A DNA stretch of 7,260 nt from Caldifarciminota bacterium (GTDB lineage Bacteria; Hydrothermota; Hydrothermia; B15-G9; WFZT01), in the NCBI GenBank assembly GCA_026986655.1, contig JALSOD010000276.1:1-7260 (forward strand), given 5' to 3'. The translations under genes were made by a program, and so were the position numbers. Positions 1 to 5,610 of this stretch are shown one piece after another. The notes beneath the pieces were generated by a model. The model searched no databases, had not been told where the DNA came from, and saw only the letters and a program-made list of their open reading frames with translations. Each line of letters begins with the position of its first letter. Position 1 is the stretch's first letter.

Positions 1-2
1 AC

Positions 3-623
3 AAAAGAGTCGTTGAAAAAACCATAGAAGTTCTACAAGAGTTCGAAAGAAAAACTTTGAGTTATGATGATGAAAGAACGATGATAAACAAATTTTTCAA
101 TAAGGTTGTTGAAGTTGTAGATCCAGATATGATCAAACTTATCGGAAATACCGCAACTCTCAAAGACATATACGTTGCAGAAATTAAGCGAAACTTAGAA
201 TTCCTTAAGTATTTTACGGTAGAAAAGAAGAGTAAAGCTCAAAGATTGTTCAGGAGAATTGCCGGAATCCAAGTGGTGATACCAGCTGTCATGAAGATTT
301 ATGGAGATGAAATCGACAAAGCCTTTGCAAAAATTGTTGAAAATATAGAAAGCAACAAGAAGACGTGGAGAGAAATAGAAAATGAAATTGGCGTAAACAA
401 ACTGGAACTAAAGAAGAGATTGTATCAATACTCTATCAATATCCCTATATTCTATTTGGATGACCTTATGCGGTTAATTAAGCACGAATTTAAAGGATTT
501 TATGTGATGGGAGTGGATGAAGAGGATGCAAAGTTAATATATGAATTCGGGCTTGACAGGTTTATGAAAGACAAACTGAAAGCAAACAGTGAGGAGGATA
601 AACTCGGAGATCAAATTCTTTAA
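3..623 (+). CDS. Unrecognised helical protein, 5' end outside the window
   Basis: I do not recognise this protein. The reading frame is open back to the first bases of the window, and the residues before the first possible start (TTG at 57) are charged and helix-like, so the gene probably begins upstream and only about 207 C-terminal residues are seen. The product looks largely alpha-helical and rich in Lys, Glu and Ile, with no signal peptide or clear membrane segment. Counted from the TTG at 57, residues about 104-122 (TWREIENEIGVNKLELKKR) have helix-turn-helix-like spacing, so DNA binding is possible but unproven. The gene is AT-rich (19 G+C of 60 in row 301-360), unlike the vapBC pair after it. 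It ends 104 bases before vapB, with no clear terminator. If complete from TTG 57 it would be 188 aa, but no ribosome binding site precedes that codon. Confidence 0.65.
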   Translation, partial: KRVVEKTIEVLQEFERKTLSYDDERTMINKFFNKVVEVVDPDMIKLIGNTATLKDIYVAEIKRNLEFLKYFTVEKKSKAQRLFRRIAGIQVVIPAVMKIYGDEIDKAFAKIVENIESNKKTWREIENEIGVNKLELKKRLYQYSINIPIFYLDDLMRLIKHEFKGFYVMGVDEEDAKLIYEFGLDRFMKDKLKANSEEDKLGDQIL

Positions 624-687
624 TCTATGTGCTATTAGGTAATTTAAATATAAAAATTAATTCTCATTTCCAACAATAGATTACCAA

Positions 688-713
688 TCCGAAATATACA
701 TATTTTCCGAAAT
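688..713 (+). promoter_or_regulatory. Probable vapB promoter with operator-like repeats
   Basis: An AT-rich TATA-like stretch (AATATACATATT, about 693-704) lies about 26-30 bases before the vapB ATG at 728 and is preceded by CCGAAA, which could serve as a BRE. This spacing would give a nearly leaderless transcript, which fits the lack of a Shine-Dalgarno sequence before the ATG. The same stretch contains the inverted repeat AATAT-AC-ATATT, and it is flanked by two direct copies of TCCGAAAT at 688-695 and 706-713. AbrB-family antitoxins commonly repress their own operon by binding such repeats, so this may be both promoter and operator. A second TATA-like run (TTTAAATATA, about 643-652) could be an alternative promoter with a leader of about 50 bases. 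Confidence 0.45.
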
Positions 714-727
714 CAATTTTCAATCGG

Positions 728-955
728 ATGATCGGGAAAGTCGGAAAAAAAGGGGAGATATACATACCCAAAAAGGTAAGGGAAGCGGTTAACCTCAAGC
801 CGGGAGATGAGATAACTATCGAGGTCAGGGAAGAAGAACTCATAATAAAGAAAAAGAGAGATGTATTCGACGTTCTGATGGAAGATGCGGTTTCGAAGGT
901 AACTGTTAATGAGTTGAGAGATATCAGAGACAAACTTTCGAGGTTATTGATATGA
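728..955 (+). CDS. vapB: VapB-type antitoxin, AbrB/SpoVT-like DNA-binding fold
   Basis: This 75 aa protein is the antitoxin of a VapBC pair. Residues about 1-42 carry the swapped-hairpin AbrB pattern: G-x2-G near the start, IPKKVREAVNLKPGDEI in the middle, and an alternating charged beta strand (IEVREEELIIKK). The tail, about residues 43-75, is helical and is the likely part that binds and blocks the VapC toxin. The start is the ATG at 728; no ribosome binding site precedes it, and the promoter spacing suggests a leaderless mRNA. The gene ends in an ATGA overlap with vapC at 952-955, so the two are co-translated. AbrB-type antitoxins usually repress their own promoter, which fits the repeats at 688-713. 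The family assignment is firm; the biological target is unknown. Confidence 0.88.
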   Translation: MIGKVGKKGEIYIPKKVREAVNLKPGDEITIEVREEELIIKKKRDVFDVLMEDAVSKVTVNELRDIRDKLSRLLI

Positions 956-1401
956 GAGAAATATTTTTAGATACAACGTTCGTCATGCCTTTCTTTTACA
1001 TGGACATCGACGTCAAAGAGTTTTCGAGAAGAAAGTTTGCCGAAATAATCCGAAAGTTTGAGAGAATTCACATAAGCGAGATTTCGATCTTCGAGGCTAA
1101 GGCAAAGGTGCTTCAAAAGAGGGACGAGATGATGCTAAAGAAGTTCAACGAGGGGCTGTCGATCCTGAGATCCAGTAAAAATGTTGTAATACGTGGATAT
1201 TCAGCCAAAGACGATCGGAACTTCAACACCATGCTCGACTTACTGAACGATCTGAACATCATAGATCTGATCATTGTATCGCAAGCGAAGGACGTGGGTT
1301 TGCTTCTGACTGAAGATAAAATCATCCACAGGCACAAGGATGAAATTGAAGTAGATGTGCTAAATTGGAAGTCCTTTGTCGATCGCTTTGGCGATAAGTG
1401 A
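952..1401 (+). CDS. vapC: VapC-type toxin, PIN-domain ribonuclease
   Basis: This 149 aa protein has the size and acidic active-site pattern of PIN-domain toxins, which are Mg-dependent ribonucleases that cut tRNA or rRNA and stop growth when free of antitoxin. The visible catalytic candidates are D7 (FLDTTF), E48 (IFEAKAK), D105 (IIDLIIVSQA) and the TED at residues 120-122. All four positions seem intact, so the toxin is probably active. Translation starts at the ATG at 952 inside the vapB stop (ATGA), with a GAGGT ribosome binding site at 940-944. The gene runs head-on into cas2, with one base between the two stop codons, so its transcript probably runs antisense into cas2. G+C is higher than in the effector genes (28 of 60 in row 1201-1260). 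The RNA target cannot be told from the sequence. Confidence 0.85.
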   Translation: MREIFLDTTFVMPFFYMDIDVKEFSRRKFAEIIRKFERIHISEISIFEAKAKVLQKRDEMMLKKFNEGLSILRSSKNVVIRGYSAKDDRNFNTMLDLLNDLNIIDLIIVSQAKDVGLLLTEDKIIHRHKDEIEVDVLNWKSFVDRFGDK

Positions 1402-1402
1402 T

Positions 1403-1666
1403 CTATATTATCTCGTCGATTCCGCTCTTATCGAACCCTATAATCTCCCTCTTCATTGCCTTTTCTGTTCTGAGCTTGTAAATTACGATCATGTCCTCCT
1501 CTTCGTTTATAATCCTCTTCAAACCCATCTTTACCTCTTCCAAATCCGCCTCGCTTAGCTCTCCTTCGAAAAGGGAGTTCTGAACCCAGTTTAAATATCT
1601 TCTCAGGAACTTCTTAACTTTATTTACCCTCTCAACATTCACATCGTATGCAATAATGATGTACAT
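1403..1666 (-). CDS. cas2: Cas2, CRISPR adaptation protein
   Basis: This 87 aa protein has the compact ferredoxin-like Cas2 pattern. It starts with a hydrophobic strand ending in a conserved aspartate (MYIIIAYDV, D8), then an R/K-rich helix (VNKVKKFLRRYLNWVQNSLFEG) and a second strand with DMIVIYKL. Cas2 dimers bridge two Cas1 dimers in the spacer-integration complex. The start is the ATG at 1666, three bases after the stop of the Cas5-like gene, with a GGGTG element about a dozen bases upstream inside that gene, so it is translated as part of the same operon. It is the last gene of the minus-strand run and is separated from cas1 by about 3.9 kb of effector genes, although the two are usually adjacent. 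Its G+C (26 of 60 in row 1501-1560) resembles cas1 and cas4 more than the gene just before it. Confidence 0.92.
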   Translation of the reverse strand: MYIIIAYDVNVERVNKVKKFLRRYLNWVQNSLFEGELSEADLEEVKMGLKRIINEEEDMIVIYKLRTEKAMKREIIGFDKSGIDEII

Positions 1667-1669
1667 AAC

Positions 1670-2539
1670 TTACAACACCCTTACGAATCTTGCTAAACTT
1701 ATGACTAACCTCTTTTTCCAGTAAGGTGGATTAACATCACCATGAGTTAAATTACACTCTAGTAAGGTATAATTGTTTCTGAGGATTGAGATCACATCCG
1801 ATGTTGCGTGAGGTCTTAAAAACTCGCAATATTCATATTGCTTATCTCTATAGATTACTTTCTCTTCATTTAAGTGTATCCCATCTCTATTTTTAATTTC
1901 ATATACACAGAAATTCTTTAGATCTCCCCATCCCATATTTCTCTTCTTTCCAATGCCAGTTTTTAGTGCAATTTTCATAAATTTTTTAATATCGTTGATA
2001 TTTCCTTTAGTAATTGCTGACCAAAGTAAATTAGTTCTGCTAATTTGCACTTCATAAAAGATATCTCTATATGCACCCCTTCTTTCTTCGATTTTACCCA
2101 AGGCTCCACTGATTTTAATACCAATAGATTTCTCAATTGAAAGCACCTTAGAAATTGTGCTTCGTTTAGATATACAAATTTTAATACTTCCACCAAGAAT
2201 TTTCTTAACTTTATTATTTATATGGAGCAAGTAGGCCACACTATCTTTTAAGTCGAAGATTAGTTCTGTGTTATAGGGAGTATAAACTAATAGAGTTTTA
2301 TTTTTTCTTATTGATGGCATGAGATAAGATGCTTTAATATTTGGTATCTTATCAACTACATCCCGCGTTAAATCAATTAAATATTTACAACGCCAGTCCC
2401 CCTCTGTGTAATTCTGTGCAAAAGAGAAAAATCTATCAAGTGTAATAAGTGTATCCTTTAGAATATTTGGTTGCGAAAAAATTGTTTGAAATGGTGGTGT
2501 TCTAAAATTTAAAACAACCAGATAAACCGTCATTTTCAT
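1670..2539 (-). CDS. csf3: Cas5-family RAMP subunit, Csf3-like (type IV)
   Basis: This 289 aa protein is a RAMP-family subunit that probably caps the crRNA 5' end. A glycine-rich loop typical of RAMPs is clear at residues 195-206 (GIGKKRNMGWGD). An LDRFFSFAQ segment near residues 34-42 resembles the LDxLLAxA segment I recall from Csf3, and FLRP (240-243) and PPYW (271-274) resemble conserved points near the Csf3 C-terminus. These family comparisons are from memory. No catalytic histidine of a Cas6 endonuclease can be assigned, so I do not call it a processing enzyme. It overlaps the Cas7-like stop by an ATGA (2536-2539); another ATG lies at 2533. No Shine-Dalgarno is visible, so translation is probably coupled. 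The gene is very AT-rich (12 of 60 G+C in row 2161-2220). Alternatives are Csc1 (type I-D) or a type III Cas5. Confidence 0.7.
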   Translation of the reverse strand: MKMTVYLVVLNFRTPPFQTIFSQPNILKDTLITLDRFFSFAQNYTEGDWRCKYLIDLTRDVVDKIPNIKASYLMPSIRKNKTLLVYTPYNTELIFDLKDSVAYLLHINNKVKKILGGSIKICISKRSTISKVLSIEKSIGIKISGALGKIEERRGAYRDIFYEVQISRTNLLWSAITKGNINDIKKFMKIALKTGIGKKRNMGWGDLKNFCVYEIKNRDGIHLNEEKVIYRDKQYEYCEFLRPHATSDVISILRNNYTLLECNLTHGDVNPPYWKKRLVISLARFVRVL

Positions 2540-3567
2540 GTAAATGTTGATAAATTCTGATTTTTGCCTTTCTTACTTTTCGATTTCTCTCCGATTTCGG
2601 GGCTAGCCTCTAAAGCCTTTATGATTTTCTCAAGATTTTCTTTAATGAAATTATCATAGGCTTGCTTATATCTTTTGGTGTCATTATCTTTTAGGTTCTT
2701 AATTTCAATCTTAAACTTTCCAAACCCTCTGCAAATTGAACCACCTAAAGTTGAAAAGTTTTCAAGCGTTTTAAACACCAATCCCCATTCTGCCTCGGTT
2801 AGGGGTATTAACTCTTCGATATATGTAACAAATGTAGTTCCCGGAGCCACTGCTTCTCTAATAAATCTTTGCTGAATGGCGGATTCTTTAGTTTTCGTTT
2901 GATTATCTTCTTTTTCAGTTACACCCATTATTTTATCAAGCTCTTTGAAATTCGTTTGAATTCCAAGTTGATCAAGCTGAGACATTTTTACTTTGTCGTC
3001 TTTTCTCATCATTTGCACCGAGATTAATATATCTTTAAGTTTTATCTTTGGTACGACATCTACTAAATCGTCAATTAATTCTTTTGTTTCCTCAACAATT
3101 GGATAACCGATACCAAACTTCAATTTACTCGGAACCATAACTTTTACCAATGCACAGCCCATTATCGAAAGTGGTAAAAGCGGTTTAACATAATTTTCCA
3201 TTTTTTCTGATATTTTCTTTGCATTGATCTCTTGTTCTCCAGATTTTGCCAGTATTCCTCCACTAAATAGTGTCATCAATGTTCCAGCATTTACGGTGAG
3301 TTTCCCGTTATTATGTTCTATCTTATCTTTTTTTGCGTTTGGGCTGTTCTGGTTAGATTCCAACATCTTTTTTATATCTTGCAAAAACTGTATAACCATG
3401 ACATCTCTAAAAGCGCCTCTGATACTGTTTCCGGGAATGATGGGTATATCCAATACATCACCATTATCTCTTACAACGGGTAACTTGTATAGTAATGTTG
3501 TAGTTCCAATAGATTCAAATCCTATGCTTAACGGTTCTTTTGCCTTAAGCTTCAGTATCACCCTCAT
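2536..3567 (-). CDS. csf2: Cas7-family RAMP backbone subunit, Csf2-like (type IV)
   Basis: This is the crRNA-binding filament subunit. The frame is open from GTG 3606, but I choose the ATG at 3567 because a strong GGTGGTGA site (3573-3580) sits five bases before it; this gives 343 aa. RAMP signatures are IPGNSIRGAFR (residues 44-54) and the glycine-rich GGSICRGFGKF (275-285). PLSIMG and a later GIGYPIVEET resemble segments I associate with Csf2. Lined up with the Csm3 segment DSPVIKD...IPGSSLKG, this protein reads KLPVVRD...IPGNSIRG, so the RNA-cleaving aspartate of Csm3 is a lysine (K28); target RNA cutting by the filament is therefore unlikely. The C-terminal tail, about 25 residues, is Lys/Ser rich and probably disordered. 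It overlaps the small-subunit gene by 23 bases and the Cas5-like gene by four. Alternatives are Csc2 (type I-D) or a divergent Csm3. Confidence 0.8.
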   Translation of the reverse strand: MRVILKLKAKEPLSIGFESIGTTTLLYKLPVVRDNGDVLDIPIIPGNSIRGAFRDVMVIQFLQDIKKMLESNQNSPNAKKDKIEHNNGKLTVNAGTLMTLFSGGILAKSGEQEINAKKISEKMENYVKPLLPLSIMGCALVKVMVPSKLKFGIGYPIVEETKELIDDLVDVVPKIKLKDILISVQMMRKDDKVKMSQLDQLGIQTNFKELDKIMGVTEKEDNQTKTKESAIQQRFIREAVAPGTTFVTYIEELIPLTEAEWGLVFKTLENFSTLGGSICRGFGKFKIEIKNLKDNDTKRYKQAYDNFIKENLEKIIKALEASPEIGEKSKSKKGKNQNLSTFT

Positions 3568-3949
3568 TCTTTTCACCACCTTTGCTCGCAACATAAAAAA
3601 CGACACTCAAATATGGGTAACGTCTTAAGTATTCTAAAACTTTATCACATCCTACATCATCTACTTTCTTAAGTGCTTTTTTAAGTCCTTCAGCTTTCTC
3701 CTTAGATAAAAATATTGTGTCACCCGTAAGCTCTCTCAGAAGACGTTCTACAAAATCTTCAATTTTATTAACGGATCTCGAAACCATAGCAACACGTTTT
3801 GCTAAGATAGAGTTCCATTTACTTTTTAAATCCTTAGAAATAGCACTCCAATCCACCAATCCGTTAACGGCATCCAAAAGTTCCACTACTACATCTCTTA
3901 TATCACTATCTTTATCTTTTATTTCTCGATTTTCTAACACCACTACCAC
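3545..3949 (-). CDS. cas11: Small helical effector subunit, Cas11-like
   Basis: This protein of about 131-134 aa has no motif I can name, but its size, all-helical charged character and position between the large subunit and Cas7 fit the small (Cas11) subunit of class 1 CRISPR complexes, which lines the belly of the filament and contacts the guide-target duplex. In type I-D and some other systems Cas11 comes from an internal start in the large-subunit gene; here it is a separate gene. The earliest in-frame start is GTG at 3949, but GTG at 3943 or 3940 is better spaced from the AGGGG element just upstream (about 3950-3954), so the true protein may be 2-3 residues shorter. Its first codons overlap the end of the large-subunit gene (stop at 3912), and its end overlaps the Cas7-like start. 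Sequence similarity alone would not prove this call. Confidence 0.6.
   Translation of the reverse strand: MVVVLENREIKDKDSDIRDVVVELLDAVNGLVDWSAISKDLKSKWNSILAKRVAMVSRSVNKIEDFVERLLRELTGDTIFLSKEKAEGLKKALKKVDDVGCDKVLEYLRRYPYLSVVFYVASKGGEKNEGDTEA
3573..3580 (-). promoter_or_regulatory. Ribosome binding site that sets the Cas7-like start
   Basis: Read on the minus strand this is GGTGGTGA, followed by AAAGA and then ATG at 3567. It matches the archaeal 16S 3' end pattern (GGAGGTGA complement) well and is the strongest ribosome binding site in the operon. It decides the start of the Cas7-like gene in favour of ATG 3567 over the in-frame GTG at 3606 or ATG at 3594. It lies inside the 3' end of the small-subunit gene. 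A strong site here would suit a subunit needed in several copies per complex. Confidence 0.75.
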
Positions 3950-5564
3950 CCCTTTTCGGAAGATTAGGAAAAACGCTTATACCGTAAACATGCTTTAACG
4001 CTTTTAAGCATTCTATTACTTTATCTTCATTATTTTCTACAAATTTTACAATTTCGGAAAATTCATCGATAGTTAAATCGCTTTCCGAACCCCAACAAAC
4101 AATATCATGTTTTAATGAACTTTCAAGTATAAATTTCTTTTTACCACTTCCTCCACTTTTAACTGTTGGATACATGAACTGTGGAGCATATCTAATGACT
4201 AACGGTGATAATATATATCTTGGATTTAATATCAGATTTGCATATTTATATCCATCTTTTCGGCTTACTAAATCAAACCATAACTCGCTGAGAACTTTGA
4301 GCCAAAAATTACCAGCCATACTTAATGCAAACCCATTTTCAATTGGTATGTCATTTTGCAATTCAGTCTTTAAAATATATGCTGGTTGTGGTATTTGAAA
4401 ATTATCAAATCCCCGATCCTCCAAAAAGAAGCCGAGCAAACAAGTAGGACAAACATGATCTCCTGAAAAAAGCATTTGATGAGTATCTGTAAATCTATTT
4501 CCAAATGTAAATCTCGTGCTAGTGGATTCACCACAAAATACACAAGCTCTATTACCGGAATCATCACCGACGATGGATTTTTCAAGGTCATCTATCCATA
4601 ATGAAAGCCCCTTTCTGTTCAACCAGCTAATAAAACTATCGCTGGATTTTATATTTTGGAGATCATTTATAACTTCTTTCAAATTGATCTTAAAATAGGA
4701 ATCAACATAAATTAAAGCACCGTCCTTAATTCCACCTAAAGCCAATGTTGAAAGTGCATCTCCATATGAAACTTTAATTCCTACAATCTTATTGTTTTCA
4801 ATACAAACTGTTGTTTCTTCATCATTATACTCGATAAAAAATTCATTTTCAAAGTTCTTTATTACAGGGAGTTTCACGTCTAATCTATCACCTTTAATTT
4901 CTAACTTAAATTGGCTTAAATCTAATTCATTTATAAATTTTAAAATATCATCAAATGATTTTAGTTTTGGAATTTCATTATCTATAGGTGTATAAGTATA
5001 CCTGATCGTTCTAATGTTTAAAATCCCCTCAAATCGGTTTGCATAAGCTTTTGACAAGTATTTGGTTAAATATCTTTGCAAGACAGAAGCTACTGTAAAT
5101 CTGTATTTACCTGATAACTTTAATGGTATTAGCTTTAAAAAGTTGTTTTGGTAATTGATAATTTCAGGATAGAAAAATAATTTACATTCAACTTGTTCGA
5201 CCAATCCACTACATTCCACCTTTCTAATGGGATTTTGTGGATTTTTAGAGCACTTTTCGTTGTGGTGTTTTGCGATTACTTCAGCAATATAATTTATGTC
5301 AAATTTTATATTATATTTTAAATCATCAAGTATTTCAGAGTATAGTCCTTTCTCTTTAGAAAAGTGCCACCAATTCCAACTATTTTTTGTAGGATACCAG
5401 AGCATCAATCCTTTAAAGAAATCATGAATTAAACTTGCAATCGTTATATTACTATCGTTCATTTGCAAACTTGCAGATGCTACAATTAGCATATGATGAG
5501 ATAAGTCATCAATAAGAGGTAATTTACCTTTCCGAGTAGTCCGTGCTAAGATGCCCTTAATCAT
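3912..5564 (-). CDS. HD-domain CRISPR large subunit with zinc finger (type IV-C-like)
   Basis: This 550 aa protein is the probable large subunit and the only effector nuclease candidate in the locus. Residues 1 to about 125 form an HD phosphohydrolase-like domain: H23/H24 followed by VA, the doublet H47-D48 with K51, H67-x-S69, and H100-H101. The order matches Cas3''/Cas10 HD domains, which cut single-stranded DNA. A four-cysteine zinc finger follows (C341-x2-C344 and C372-x2-C375) with FTD at 358-360, reminiscent of Csf1. A strand at about 283-288 (ALIYVD) could be a decayed Cas10 Palm1. No GGDD cyclase motif is present; the GDD at 333-335 is in the wrong context. Length is about half that of type I-D Cas10d. 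The basic, Gly-rich C-terminus overlaps the small-subunit start. The start is ATG 5564, behind its own likely promoter. HD plus Csf2/Csf3-like partners points to type IV-C. Confidence 0.72.
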   Translation of the reverse strand: MIKGILARTTRKGKLPLIDDLSHHMLIVASASLQMNDSNITIASLIHDFFKGLMLWYPTKNSWNWWHFSKEKGLYSEILDDLKYNIKFDINYIAEVIAKHHNEKCSKNPQNPIRKVECSGLVEQVECKLFFYPEIINYQNNFLKLIPLKLSGKYRFTVASVLQRYLTKYLSKAYANRFEGILNIRTIRYTYTPIDNEIPKLKSFDDILKFINELDLSQFKLEIKGDRLDVKLPVIKNFENEFFIEYNDEETTVCIENNKIVGIKVSYGDALSTLALGGIKDGALIYVDSYFKINLKEVINDLQNIKSSDSFISWLNRKGLSLWIDDLEKSIVGDDSGNRACVFCGESTSTRFTFGNRFTDTHQMLFSGDHVCPTCLLGFFLEDRGFDNFQIPQPAYILKTELQNDIPIENGFALSMAGNFWLKVLSELWFDLVSRKDGYKYANLILNPRYILSPLVIRYAPQFMYPTVKSGGSGKKKFILESSLKHDIVCWGSESDLTIDEFSEIVKFVENNEDKVIECLKALKHVYGISVFPNLPKRGGSGVRKSRNKR

Positions 5565-5590
5565 CAGATCTTAGATATTGCTTTAAGGAT

Positions 5591-5600
5591 ATTTTAAAAT
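5591..5600 (-). promoter_or_regulatory. Probable promoter of the effector genes
   Basis: In the 46 bases between the cas1 stop (5611) and the large-subunit ATG (5564), the minus strand reads GGTAAATTTTAAAATAT. The ATTTTAAAAT core is a good archaeal TATA-box candidate with a purine/A-rich BRE-like stretch before it. Its centre is about 31 bases before the ATG, so transcription would start only a few bases before translation. This is also the largest gap in the operon, so the effector genes may have their own start in addition to read-through from cas4-cas1. AT-rich DNA makes chance matches common. Confidence 0.45.
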
Positions 5601-5610
5601 TTACCAAAGA

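Noticed and set aside
664..933. Minus-strand open frame opposite vapB (89 codons)
   Set aside because: It is antisense to a clear AbrB-type gene, is Ser/Thr/Phe rich as expected for a shadow frame, and has no motif.
3568..3606. GTG at 3606 as the start of the Cas7-like gene
   Set aside because: It would add 13 residues and a 62-base overlap with no ribosome binding site, whereas ATG 3567 has GGTGGTGA at ideal spacing and gives a normal RAMP N-terminus.
3224..3998. Plus-strand open frames opposite the cas7 and small-subunit genes
   Set aside because: They are Ser/Phe/Leu-rich mirror translations of Lys/Glu-rich genes with strong motifs or tight operon overlaps on the other strand.
4560..4568. 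GDD in the large subunit (residues 333-335) as a Cas10 cyclase motif
   Set aside because: It is followed at once by SGNRACVFC, lies before the zinc finger, and lacks the second glycine and the hydrophobic strand of a Palm2 GGDD, so cyclic oligoadenylate synthesis is not supported.
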